Notes: generated by a model not told the origin, from the letters alone. A stretch of DNA of 64,000 nt from an uncultured Microbacteriaceae bacterium (GCA_947487835.1 CANKXX010000007.1:124001-188000), one strand, 5' to 3'; counted from the first letter of the stretch, positions 51,154 to 59,070 are shown. Numbers and translations are program-made.

Positions 51154-51460
51154 GCGCGCCACGCTACCCGAGGGTCCGAAGCGGACCGGGACTGCGTCGT
51201 AACACGGCGCCATGCTCGCGATGCGGCATGGGCGCCACGCTACCCGAGGGTCCGAAGCGGACCGGGACTGCGTCGTAACACGGCGCCATGCTCGCGATGC
51301 GGCATGGGCGCCACGCTACCCGAGGGTCCGAAGCGGACCGGGACTGCGTCGTAACACGGCGCCATGCTCGCGGTGCGGCATGCGCGCCACGCTACCCGAG
51401 GGTCCGAAGCGGACCGGGACTGCGTCGTAACACGGCGCCATGCTCGCGGTGCGGCATGGG
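51151..51460. repeat. Four 76-bp tandem repeats forming the metY promoter region
   Basis: Units begin at 51151, 51227, 51303 and 51379, with the first six bases of a fifth at 51455. They differ at only a few bases (GATGCGG in units 1-2, GGTGCGG in 3-4; C or G after each CATG). Each unit contains on the minus strand a palindrome GGTCCG-CTT-CGGACC, a TAGCGT box and an ATG 7 nt after it. The unit length is not a multiple of three. This is the only content of the 315-bp gap between metY and the next gene. Confidence 0.95.
51161..51166 (-). promoter_or_regulatory. -10 box TAGCGT of metY, repeated in each 76-bp unit
   Basis: TAGCGT ends 7 nt before the metY ATG. Identical boxes recur at 76-bp intervals upstream (51237, 51313, 51389). 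Confidence 0.5.
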
Positions 51461-51468
51461 AAAACTCG

Positions 51469-52062
51469 CTAGCGGTAGGACGGAACGGTGGCGGAGGAGC
51501 CGCGCCATCGGCTGTCCGCGGTGATCCAGGGCATCGCGATCCCGGCGAGCAGCGCGCCGAGCCCGCCGACCATGAGGTCGCCGATGGTGTCGTCGTAGCC
51601 GACGAAGATGGAGGGGTCGATGAAGCGGTTGCCCGCCCACTCGCCCAGCTCCCAGAGCACCCCGGCCATGAAGCCGATCGCGACGGTGACGAGGATGAGA
51701 GCCCGGGGCGGAAGCGCGGGCAGAACGTCGAGGCGCTGGAACAGCACGACGGCCAGCGCGGCGATCAGGCCGTTGAGCAGTAGATGCACCGGGATGTCGA
51801 TCACCGGCGTCAGCACGTACAGGCCGAGCGCGTTGGCCCACGCGGCGACGAGCAGCACGATCGAGGTCGCGATGTCGAGCGCCGGCCGCACACCGAGGAA
51901 GCGCGTCATCACCAGTCCGATGGCGACGAGGCCGAACACGCCGAACTGGATGAAGCCCAGGGTCACGCCGGCGAGAACGCCGCTGATCAGCCCGAGCAGG
52001 CGGAGGGCGTCCGCGACGACCTCACCGGTGTCGCGTGGAGCCCGGAGGAACGTCTCGACCAT
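51469..52062 (-). CDS. Integral membrane protein, YjdF/DUF2238-like
   Basis: 197 aa with six hydrophobic segments. The conserved part WELGEWAGNRF...DDTIGDLMVGGLGALLAG matches the core of the YjdF/DUF2238 family of uncharacterised membrane proteins. ATG at 52062 is preceded by TAGCCT at 6 nt, and the TAG of this box is also the stop codon of the upstream EEP-family gene. Function unknown. Confidence 0.75.
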   Translation of the reverse strand: MVETFLRAPRDTGEVVADALRLLGLISGVLAGVTLGFIQFGVFGLVAIGLVMTRFLGVRPALDIATSIVLLVAAWANALGLYVLTPVIDIPVHLLLNGLIAALAVVLFQRLDVLPALPPRALILVTVAIGFMAGVLWELGEWAGNRFIDPSIFVGYDDTIGDLMVGGLGALLAGIAMPWITADSRWRGSSATVPSYR

Positions 52063-52068
52063 GGCAAA

Positions 52069-52074
52069 AGGCTA
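52069..52074 (-). promoter_or_regulatory. -10 box TAGCCT sharing bases with a stop codon
   Basis: TAGCCT lies 6 nt before the ATG at 52062, and its TAG is the stop codon of the preceding gene. The upstream stop and downstream promoter therefore overlap. Confidence 0.45.
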
Positions 52075-52911
52075 TCCACCAACCCTGATGGGAAGGCGAA
52101 GGAGCGCCTGAACCGGCTCGTGGTCCGAGGGTGCAATGCCGCCCGGGCGTGCGGCGTTGACGGCGGCGACGTCGACCGCGATATCGGGTGACACGAGCAA
52201 CCAGTCGATGCGGTCGCCCGGCCGCGGCGACCGGAAGCCGGAGTAGGTGCGCCAGGCGGGGGAGGACCGGGTGGTGGCGGCGTCCCACGTGTCGGCCAGC
52301 CCGTCGGTCAGGGTCCGGTGGGCGGCGGAGCCGACCCCGGCGTTGGCGTCCCCCATGAGGACGGTCGGCCGTGCGTCGGCGAGCGGGGCCCACGCGCCCC
52401 ACCCGACGTCGCGCAGCAGCTCGGCCGAGCGTCTGCGCGAGCGCGGCGACAGCGGGTCGAGGTGGGTGTTCACGACGCGGAAGGCCGCGCCGGTGGCGGC
52501 GTCGGTGAAATCGGCGACGACGAAGACCCGCGGCCAGAGGTTGCCCCAGGAGCGGGATCCCGGCACCGTGGGCGTGTCGCTCAGCGCGTACTGCTGCCAC
52601 CGCTCCAGCCGCAGCCGGGCCGGGTCGTAGAAAAGCGCGCAGTGCTCGCCGCCGCCGTTCGCGTCGCGCCCGCGTCCCAGCCACTCGGCACCGAGGCTCG
52701 CGGCGATCCACTCGACCTGCTCGGCGAGCGCCTCCTGCACCCCGAGCACCGTCGGGCGCTCGCGCTCGAGCACCGCGCGGACGCCCTCGCGGCGGCGGTC
52801 CCAGCGGTCCGGGCTCGCCCCCCGCCCGAACGGCAGCAGCCGGCGCACGTTCCACGACATGACGGAGAGCGCGGGCGGGGCTGCCGGGCCGAGCAGCGCG
52901 GTGTCCGTCAT
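52072..52911 (-). CDS. Endonuclease/exonuclease/phosphatase family protein
   Basis: 279 aa of the DNase I-like fold: SVMSWNVRRLLPFG (Asn), VLGVQEALAEQ (metal-binding Glu), RVVNTHLDPLSPRSRRRSAE (His), PTVLMGDANA (Asp/Asn) and PSDHEPVQALL (Asp/His). Such proteins cleave phosphodiesters in nucleic acids or lipids; the substrate is unknown. No signal peptide, so it is cytoplasmic. ATG at 52911 with TAGCCT 6 nt upstream. Confidence 0.9.
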   Translation of the reverse strand: MTDTALLGPAAPPALSVMSWNVRRLLPFGRGASPDRWDRRREGVRAVLERERPTVLGVQEALAEQVEWIAASLGAEWLGRGRDANGGGEHCALFYDPARLRLERWQQYALSDTPTVPGSRSWGNLWPRVFVVADFTDAATGAAFRVVNTHLDPLSPRSRRRSAELLRDVGWGAWAPLADARPTVLMGDANAGVGSAAHRTLTDGLADTWDAATTRSSPAWRTYSGFRSPRPGDRIDWLLVSPDIAVDVAAVNAARPGGIAPSDHEPVQALLRLPIRVGG

Positions 52912-52917
52912 GCGCCG

Positions 52918-52923
52918 AGGCTA
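52918..52923 (-). promoter_or_regulatory. -10 box TAGCCT of the EEP-family gene
   Basis: On the minus strand TAGCCT ends 6 nt before the ATG at 52911; the same hexamer precedes the next gene downstream. Confidence 0.5.
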
Positions 52924-53053
52924 CCCGGCGTCCCGGACGCCCATGGCCGCCGGCGGCGCGCGGCGGGGCCCGCCGGCGCTCCCCGCTCACGCGGTCGAAA
53001 ATCCCCGAAACTTCGGCCTCGCGTGCCCGATCACGGCCCTCGACCGTGTTAAC

Positions 53054-53069
53054 TGGAAACGTCACCAAA
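53054..53069. promoter_or_regulatory. LacI-type operator upstream of the Gfo/Idh-GH27-lacI operon
   Basis: TGGAAACGTCACCAAA matches the site at 58998-59013 in 13 of 16 positions (consensus TGGAARCGTYACCAAW). CpG-centred and 36 bp before the first start codon of the operon. Expected ligand is LacI encoded at 55649. Confidence 0.65.
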
Positions 53070-53104
53070 TTCTGCGGAAGACGTCCCCAATGACGAGGAG
53101 AGCC

Positions 53105-54325
53105 ATGGGTTTCACGATCGGTTTCATCGGCGCAGGCCAGTTCGCCGGCCATTTCATCAACCTGTTCACCCTGCACCCCGACGTGGACGCGGTCTACGTC
53201 ACGGACGTGCACGAGGACCGCGCCCAGGAGCACATGGAGCGGTACGGCCTCGCGGGGACGTTCCCCGACGCCGACTCGATGCTCGCGTCGCCCGACGTCG
53301 ACGCCGTCGCGATCTTCACCCAGCGCTGGACCCACGGGCCCATCGTCGTCAAGGCCCTCGAGGCGGGCAAGCACGTCTACTCCGCCGTGCCGATGGCCAT
53401 CTCGGCCGAGGAGATCGAGGCGATCATCCGCACGGTCGAGCGCACGGGCCTCACCTACATGATGGGCGAGACCAGCTTCTATAATCCCGCTGTCGTCTAC
53501 GCCCGCGAGCGCATCGCCGCGGGGGCCTGGGGCCGCGTCTTCTACTCCGAGGGCGACTACGTGCACGACATGGACAACGGCTTCTACGCCGCGTACCAGT
53601 TCAGCGGCGGCGACGCGTGGAAGTCCACCGCCAGCTACCCGCCCATGCTGTACCCGACGCACGCCATCGGCGGCGTTCTCGGCGCCCTGCCCACGTACGC
53701 GACGAGCGTCAGCTGCATCGGCATCCAGGACGACCGAGGCGACGGAGTGTTCGACGCGAGTGTCTCGATGTTTGGCAACGACTTCTCCAACATGTCGGCC
53801 CTCTTCCACCTGGCCGACGGCGGCGTGATGCGCACGAACGAGTTCCGCCGCGTCGGCCACCCCGCGGACGTGCACGAGTCCCGCTTCCGCTTCTACGGGA
53901 CGGACGGCGTGATGGAGCAGACCTCCACGTCCGCTGCGGAGAGCGACCGCAAGACCATCCGCGACATCGGCGATCTCTTCCGCACGAAGATCGAGATCGA
54001 CGAGTCGTCGGAGGAGTTCAAGAACATCGACCCGGCGCTGCTCAACAGCTTCCTGAGCGGTACCGCGAAGGTGCACGACCGCAGCCGGCTGCCGCGCTCC
54101 TTCGACGGCGCGCGCAACGGCCACGAGGGGTCGCACCACTTCCTCGCCGACGACTTCGTGCGCGCCGTGCGGGACCGCACGCTTCCCCCGGTGAACGCCT
54201 GGGTGGCCGCGCGGTTCACGCTTCCCGGCGTCGTGGCGCTCGAATCCGCCCGCCAGGGCGGCGAGCGGCTCCCGATCCCCGACTTCGGGGACGCGCCGGA
54301 CTCCCTGCCCAAGGCATCCGCGTGA
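53105..54325 (+). CDS. Gfo/Idh/MocA-family oxidoreductase
   Basis: 406-aa NAD(P)-dependent sugar or inositol oxidoreductase-like protein. N-terminal Rossmann fold TIGFIGAGQFAGHFINLF, then AGKHVYSAVPMA (the Lys of the EKP-type motif is replaced here by a Ser-Ala-Val-Pro sequence) and the C-terminal alpha/beta domain with SYPPMLYPTHAIGGVLGAL, where His may be catalytic. Placed before a GH27 enzyme, it resembles NAD-dependent glycoside-acting members, but the substrate is unknown. ATG at 53105 has GAGGAG 5-10 nt upstream. The stop overlaps the GH27 start (GTGA). Confidence 0.88.
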   Translation: MGFTIGFIGAGQFAGHFINLFTLHPDVDAVYVTDVHEDRAQEHMERYGLAGTFPDADSMLASPDVDAVAIFTQRWTHGPIVVKALEAGKHVYSAVPMAISAEEIEAIIRTVERTGLTYMMGETSFYNPAVVYARERIAAGAWGRVFYSEGDYVHDMDNGFYAAYQFSGGDAWKSTASYPPMLYPTHAIGGVLGALPTYATSVSCIGIQDDRGDGVFDASVSMFGNDFSNMSALFHLADGGVMRTNEFRRVGHPADVHESRFRFYGTDGVMEQTSTSAAESDRKTIRDIGDLFRTKIEIDESSEEFKNIDPALLNSFLSGTAKVHDRSRLPRSFDGARNGHEGSHHFLADDFVRAVRDRTLPPVNAWVAARFTLPGVVALESARQGGERLPIPDFGDAPDSLPKASA

Positions 54326-55638
54326 CGGACGCCCGCAGCGGGGCGGAGGCGACGCTCGCCGGCACGCCGCCCATGGGCTGGAACAGCTGGGACAGCTTCG
54401 GCACCGCCGTGACGGAGGAGGAGGTGCTCGCGAACGCGCGATTCATGGCCGAGCACCTCCTGCCCTACGGCTGGGACACGGTCGTCGTCGACATCCAGTG
54501 GTACGAGCCGACCGCGCGGGCCGGGGGCTACAACGAGGAGCCTCCGGTCGAGCTCGACGCCCACGGCCGCCAGATGCCGGCGGCCAACCGGTTCCCGTCG
54601 GCGGCCGACGGAAAGGGCTTCGGCCCGCTCGCGGCAGCCGTGCACGACCTCGGGCTGAAGTTCGGTCTGCACATCATGCGCGGGATCCCGCGGCGTGCCG
54701 TGCGGGAGGACCTGCCCGTGCTGGGCACGGGGTTCACGGCCGCCGAGGTCGCCGACACCTCGTCGACGTGCGCCTGGAATCCCGACAACTACGGGCTGAA
54801 CCACGACCACCCGGGCGCGCAGGCCTACTACGACGCGCAGCTCGCCCAGTTCGCGGAGTGGGGTGTCGACTTCGTGAAGGCGGACGACATGCTCGCCCCG
54901 TACCACTCCCGCGAGATCGAGGCGTATGCCGAGGCGATCCGCAGGAGCGGCAGGCCCATCGCGCTCAGCCTGTCGCCCGGCACGAGCCTGTCGACCGAGC
55001 ACCTGGACCACCTGCGCGCCAACGCGCAGATGTGGCGGGTGTCCGACGACCTGTGGGACCGCTGGCCCGACGTGTTCGAGCAGTTCGGCCGCATGTCGCG
55101 CTGGGCGCCGTTCCAGACGAGCGGAGCCTGGGCGGACGCGGACATGCTGCCGCTCGGTCACATCGGCATCCGCGCGGAGCGGGGCAGCGACCGCCAGAGC
55201 CTGCTGACCCAGGAGGAGCAGCGCACGCTGATGACCCTCTGGGTCATGGCACGGTCGCCGCTCATGTTCGGCGGCGATCTGCCGAGCAGCTCGCCGGAGA
55301 CGATCGCGCTGCTCACGAACGCCGACCTGCTGCGGGTGCTCACGCACTCGGAGCGCAATCGCGAGGTGTTCCGCGAGGGCGACATCGTGGCCTGGACGGC
55401 CGTCGCGACCGACGCACCGGCCCGGTACGCGGCCGTGTTCTGGACGGCGGAGTCGCCGGAGTCCGTCTCCGTGCCGCTGACCTCTCTGGGCCTGGACCCC
55501 GCGGCGGTCGGCCGGGCGACGGACGTGTGGTCCGGCGAGGTGGTGCCGATCTCGGGCACCTCGCTCGACGTCGAGGTACCGGCCCACGGCGCGCGCCTGG
55601 TGCGCTTCGACCGCGGGGAGGAACCGGGGCGCGGTTAG
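54322..55638 (+). CDS. Alpha-galactosidase-like glycoside hydrolase, GH27
   Basis: 438 aa. Begins (GTG) with PPMGWNSWDSFGTAV, the GH27 signature, and carries the nucleophile Asp188 in DFVKADDM (KxD motif). WYEPTARAGGYNEEPPVELD in the active-site region is longer than in classical alpha-galactosidases, so beta-L-arabinopyranosidase or another specificity within GH27 is possible. No signal peptide: acts on imported sugar. GTG at 54322 overlaps the upstream stop, making this the second gene of a coupled operon. Confidence 0.9.
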   Translation: MTDARSGAEATLAGTPPMGWNSWDSFGTAVTEEEVLANARFMAEHLLPYGWDTVVVDIQWYEPTARAGGYNEEPPVELDAHGRQMPAANRFPSAADGKGFGPLAAAVHDLGLKFGLHIMRGIPRRAVREDLPVLGTGFTAAEVADTSSTCAWNPDNYGLNHDHPGAQAYYDAQLAQFAEWGVDFVKADDMLAPYHSREIEAYAEAIRRSGRPIALSLSPGTSLSTEHLDHLRANAQMWRVSDDLWDRWPDVFEQFGRMSRWAPFQTSGAWADADMLPLGHIGIRAERGSDRQSLLTQEEQRTLMTLWVMARSPLMFGGDLPSSSPETIALLTNADLLRVLTHSERNREVFREGDIVAWTAVATDAPARYAAVFWTAESPESVSVPLTSLGLDPAAVGRATDVWSGEVVPISGTSLDVEVPAHGARLVRFDRGEEPGRG

Positions 55639-55641
55639 TCT
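55636..55641 (+). promoter_or_regulatory. -10 box TAGTCT for lacI, overlapping the GH27 stop codon
   Basis: TAGTCT ends 7 nt before the ATG at 55649 and its TAG is the GH27 stop codon, so lacI can also be transcribed separately as a leaderless message. Confidence 0.45.
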
Positions 55642-55648
55642 CGACGTC

Positions 55649-56668
55649 ATGGCCCAGGGGACGAGCGGTAAGCAACCGGGGATCACCGACGTCGCCCGCC
55701 TGGCGGGCGTGTCGGTGACCACGGTGTCCCGCGTGCTGAACGGGGCGAGCCAGGTGAGCGAGCGCCGCCGGACGAGCGTGCTCGCGGCCATCGCCGAGCT
55801 CGGCTACCGACCCAACGAGGCCGCCCGCGCCCTGGTACGCGGGCGGCAGCGCATGGTCGGGGTGCTGGCCGCCAACACGGACCGGTACGGCTTCGCGAGC
55901 TCCATCCGGGGCATCGAGGAGGCGGCGCGGCGACGGAACATGCTCGTGAGCATCACCGTGGTGGAGAGCGAGGACCCGGACGACATCACCTCGGCCCTGG
56001 ACCTCGTGCTGAGCCAGCCGCTCACGGGCATCATCGGCGTGGCCTTCGAGCGCAGCGTCACGGTGGCGCTCGACCGCCTGCCGCCCACCATGCCCGTCGT
56101 GGCCGTGACCCTCGCCGAGGACGGCCACCCGGACCTGCCGCGCACCTGGATCGACGACGAGCAGGGCGGCTTCATCGCGACGTCCCACCTCCTCGACGCG
56201 GGGCACGAGACCGTGCACCACCTCGGCTTCCCCGACATCGCCCACCGCGGCCGGACCGCCGGCTACCGTCGCGCGCTCGAGTCGCGCGGCGCCCGCGTGC
56301 CCGAGATGGTGCCCTGCGGCTGGACCCCGCAGGACGGCCGCCGCGCCGTGCTCGACAACCTCCGCGGCGACGACGTGACGGCCGTGTTCTGCTTCAACGA
56401 CGACATGGCCATGGGCGCCATGCGCGCCTTCCACGAGCTGGGTCGGCGGGTGCCCGAGGACGTCAGCGTCGTCGGCTTCGATGACACCCCGCTGTCCGCC
56501 GTGTGGACGCCGTCGCTTTCGAGCGTGCGCATCGACTTCCAGGAGCTCGGGCGCAGCGCCTTCGAACTGCTCACCGGCACGCACAACGGCCGGGGGGATC
56601 CCCGCGCCGTCGTGCAGCTGCCACCCCTGTTCGTGCAGCGCGAGAGCTCGGCGCCGCCCCGCCGCTGA
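55649..56668 (+). CDS. LacI-family repressor of the alpha-galactoside regulon
   Basis: 339-aa regulator; helix-turn-helix GITDVARLAGVSVTTVSRVL near residues 9-28, hinge LVRGRQRMVGVL and a ligand-binding domain with GFDDTPLSAVWTPSLSSVRID at the end. It is the last gene of the Gfo/Idh-GH27 operon and lies opposite a GH36 gene. The twin operators at 53054 and 58998 imply that it controls the operon itself, the GH36 gene and the importer. Confidence 0.92.
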   Translation: MAQGTSGKQPGITDVARLAGVSVTTVSRVLNGASQVSERRRTSVLAAIAELGYRPNEAARALVRGRQRMVGVLAANTDRYGFASSIRGIEEAARRRNMLVSITVVESEDPDDITSALDLVLSQPLTGIIGVAFERSVTVALDRLPPTMPVVAVTLAEDGHPDLPRTWIDDEQGGFIATSHLLDAGHETVHHLGFPDIAHRGRTAGYRRALESRGARVPEMVPCGWTPQDGRRAVLDNLRGDDVTAVFCFNDDMAMGAMRAFHELGRRVPEDVSVVGFDDTPLSAVWTPSLSSVRIDFQELGRSAFELLTGTHNGRGDPRAVVQLPPLFVQRESSAPPRR

Positions 56669-56669
56669 G

Positions 56670-56701
56670 CCGGTCCCGCCCCCGATCGGCGGCGGGACCG
56701 G
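56670..56701. terminator. Bidirectional hairpin between lacI and GH36
   Basis: CCGGTCCCGCC (56670-56680) and GGCGGGACCGG (56691-56701) form a perfect 11-bp stem with a 10-nt loop between two convergent genes. Confidence 0.75.
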
Positions 56702-56710
56702 ACGACCCGA

Positions 56711-58918
56711 CTACGCGGACCGCGTCAGCCGGTACATCCGCGCGCTCGCGACCGCGTCGGGCGTCGTGATCCGCAGGCCGCCGTCGACGGCCTCGGTGTC
56801 CCACGCGGCTCCGACGCCCTCGGGCGGGTACACCTGCTGCACCGAGACCCCGCCGCCCGCGAGGTGAGGCAGGGCGAGCTGCACGGACGCATCGGCGTGG
56901 GCCTGCCGCCAGGCCAGCACGATGGTCTCGTCCGGCGCATCGAACGCCACGGTCGTCCAGGCGTCCTCCCACGTGGGCAGGCCGGTCGGGAAGCGCGGCG
57001 TCGACCGGGCGAGGGTCTGCCGGGTGTCCCTGTGCGCGGCGACACCGGCCGAGACGAGGCCGAGGCGGTGCTCGTCCATCCCGCTCAGCACGCCCGCCTG
57101 GTAGAGCCGGCCGGCGAGGCCCGTGCACATCGTGAAGACGATCTGCTCGTCGTCCATGTCCGGCTGCGGGTACGCCCAGTTGCCCGCCTGCTCGGGCAGC
57201 ACGTGGGCGAGGGCGCCCACGGCGATGAGCGGGTAGAGCAGGGGGTCCTGCTGGTCGGACGTCGACTGCAGCTGCAGCCGAGAGAGCATGGCGAAGTCGC
57301 TGCGCATGGCGCCGGAGCCGCAGTTCTCCAGCACGAGGTCCGGGTGCCGGTCCAGCACGCTTTCGAGCCAGGTGAGCAGGGCGAGGTTGTGCTCGAGCAG
57401 ACCCGAGCCCACGGACTCGGCGTCCCGGTCGGTGCCCGGGCCGGGCGTCACGTTGTAGTCGAGCTTGAAGTAGCCGACGCCGAGGTCACCGACGAGGCGA
57501 TCCACGGCCTCGTCGAGGTGCGCCCGCGCGGCGGGGGAGCGGAGGTCGAGCAGGTAGCGGTTGTGCTCGCGCACGCGCACGCCGCCGCGCTGCAGGAAGG
57601 CGTCCTCCGGCAGGCTCGTCGCGGCCTCGCTCGTGACGCCGACGACCTCGGGTTCGAGCCAGAGCCCGGGCACCATCCCGCGCTCCCGAATGTGGTCGAG
57701 GATGGAGGAGAGGCCGGACGGGAAGCGCGCGGTCGACGGCTTCCAGTCGCCGACGCTCGCCCACCAGCCCGCGGTGTCGTCGTACCAGCCGGCGTCGATG
57801 CAGAAGTACTCCGCGCCGACCTGGGCCGCGGCGTCGATGAGCGGCAGCAGCTTGTCCTCGGTCGGGTCGCCCTCGAGGGTGTTCATGTAGTCGTTGAAGA
57901 TCACCGGCAGCGTCGCGTCCTGCGGGTGGGAGCGGCGGGCGGCGCGGCGGTGGCCGGCGAGGTTGCCGAGGGCGTCCTCGAGTCCGCCGGCGACCGTGAA
58001 CGTCACGGGCACGGTGGTGAAGTCACGCTCGCCGTCCAGCACCGTCGACCACTGGTGCAGCGTGTCCGTCGGCCCGAGCACCGCGACGTAGGCGCCGTCC
58101 CGGGACCGGTCGCCGCGCGGCGGGCCGGCGGGCTCGGGGGAGCGCAGGCGCTGCTCGATCGGCACGGCGCCGTGCGCCCAGTCGGGGTTCTCGCCGACCT
58201 CGAAGTGCCAGGCGCCGTTGTGCTCGATCTGCCACGCCAGGGTCGCGCCGCTCTCGCGGTTCCGTGCCGCGCCGAGCGGGTTGTAGAGCCCGGACGACCA
58301 GGTGCTGAGGCTCGAAAAGCCCAGCCGGTTGCGGCTCGTCTCGCCCCAGGCGTGCGGGTCGATGGCGACGAGCCCGGGGGAGCGGAGCGGCTCCGACCGC
58401 CAGCGGTTCTCCTGGCACCAGGACGAGGCGGCGCGCCAGACGTCGACGTCGTTCGGCGCGTCCGACACGACGGCGCCGGTCGCGAAGGACGTGACGGCCC
58501 AGACGGGCAGCGGCGCTGAGCCCGCGTCGACCGCGACGGTGGTCGTGGTGCGCACCGCGGCGACGCCGTCGTGGGCCTCGAACACGCTCGTCGCGCGCAG
58601 GCCGGACTCGGCGTGGCGCTGGGTGATCGCGAGGCGGGCGATGCCGCCGGTCGCGGAGGCATCGGAGGCGTCGTGCGATTCGTAGCGGAGGCCGGCGCCG
58701 AGGGCGGTGCCGTCGTAGCGGTAGCTGTTGTTGTTCCGGCCGTAGGCGGGCGAGAGCACCTCGACGAGCGGCTGAGCCGGGGCCGGCCGCCCCTCGGCGG
58801 GTCCGACGCCCGCGGACGGGTCCTCGATGGCGACGAGCCGCACGGGTCCGTCCTCGCCGTGTTCGAAGCGAAGAGTGATGCGGCCGGTGTTCCAGTCGAA
58901 AGTGCTCACGAAAGACAT
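56711..58918 (-). CDS. Alpha-galactosidase, GH36
   Basis: 735 aa, the usual size of bacterial GH36 enzymes. N-terminal beta-sandwich with the conserved YGRNNNSYRYDGT-type segment, then a TIM barrel with FCIDAGWYDD, nucleophile Asp487 in YFKLDYN and acid/base Asp555 in TSDQQDP. Removes alpha-galactosyl units from raffinose-type sugars. Cytoplasmic. ATG at 58918; the divergent importer starts about 280 bp away with a shared operator between them. Together with the GH27 enzyme, two unrelated-by-motif but same-clan alpha-galactosidases serve one regulon. Confidence 0.94.
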   Translation of the reverse strand: MSFVSTFDWNTGRITLRFEHGEDGPVRLVAIEDPSAGVGPAEGRPAPAQPLVEVLSPAYGRNNNSYRYDGTALGAGLRYESHDASDASATGGIARLAITQRHAESGLRATSVFEAHDGVAAVRTTTTVAVDAGSAPLPVWAVTSFATGAVVSDAPNDVDVWRAASSWCQENRWRSEPLRSPGLVAIDPHAWGETSRNRLGFSSLSTWSSGLYNPLGAARNRESGATLAWQIEHNGAWHFEVGENPDWAHGAVPIEQRLRSPEPAGPPRGDRSRDGAYVAVLGPTDTLHQWSTVLDGERDFTTVPVTFTVAGGLEDALGNLAGHRRAARRSHPQDATLPVIFNDYMNTLEGDPTEDKLLPLIDAAAQVGAEYFCIDAGWYDDTAGWWASVGDWKPSTARFPSGLSSILDHIRERGMVPGLWLEPEVVGVTSEAATSLPEDAFLQRGGVRVREHNRYLLDLRSPAARAHLDEAVDRLVGDLGVGYFKLDYNVTPGPGTDRDAESVGSGLLEHNLALLTWLESVLDRHPDLVLENCGSGAMRSDFAMLSRLQLQSTSDQQDPLLYPLIAVGALAHVLPEQAGNWAYPQPDMDDEQIVFTMCTGLAGRLYQAGVLSGMDEHRLGLVSAGVAAHRDTRQTLARSTPRFPTGLPTWEDAWTTVAFDAPDETIVLAWRQAHADASVQLALPHLAGGGVSVQQVYPPEGVGAAWDTEAVDGGLRITTPDAVASARMYRLTRSA

Positions 58919-58996
58919 CCCCTGTGATCGCGGCGAACGGGTGCGTCCGCCATTGGCGCAGTTCCTCCGGTGACCCTAGCCGTTCTGCGGCGCCAT

Positions 58997-59014
58997 TTGG
59001 AAGCGTTACCAATT
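58997..59014. promoter_or_regulatory. LacI-type operator between GH36 and importer genes
   Basis: TTGGAAGCGTTACCAA (58997-59012) with TTGG/CCAA ends is CpG-centred and near-identical to the site at 53054-53069. It could control both divergent promoters. Confidence 0.7.
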
Positions 59015-59039
59015 CTTTGCCTTCTTTTGCCTGTCGCGC

Positions 59040-59070
59040 TTGACTGCGGGGCACCGGGTGCGGCAAGAAT
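59040..59070 (+). promoter_or_regulatory. Candidate promoter of the alpha-galactoside importer
   Basis: -35 TTGACT (59040-59045) and a -10-like AAGAAT (59065-59070), spacing 19 bp, lie 27 bp downstream of the operator and 125 bp before the first start. The long spacer makes this tentative. Confidence 0.35.

Noticed and set aside
51151-51460. CRISPR array
   Set aside because: The 76-bp units are contiguous direct repeats with no unique spacers, and no cas genes are nearby.
51154-51468. SAM riboswitch in front of metY
   Set aside because: The repeat contains a single simple palindrome per unit and a start codon 7 nt after a -10 box, leaving no room for a conserved multi-helix aptamer.
51211-51524. 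Several short open frames within the 76-bp repeats
   Set aside because: Created by the repeat itself; the same peptide reappears in shifted frames, with no coding signature or ribosome-binding site.
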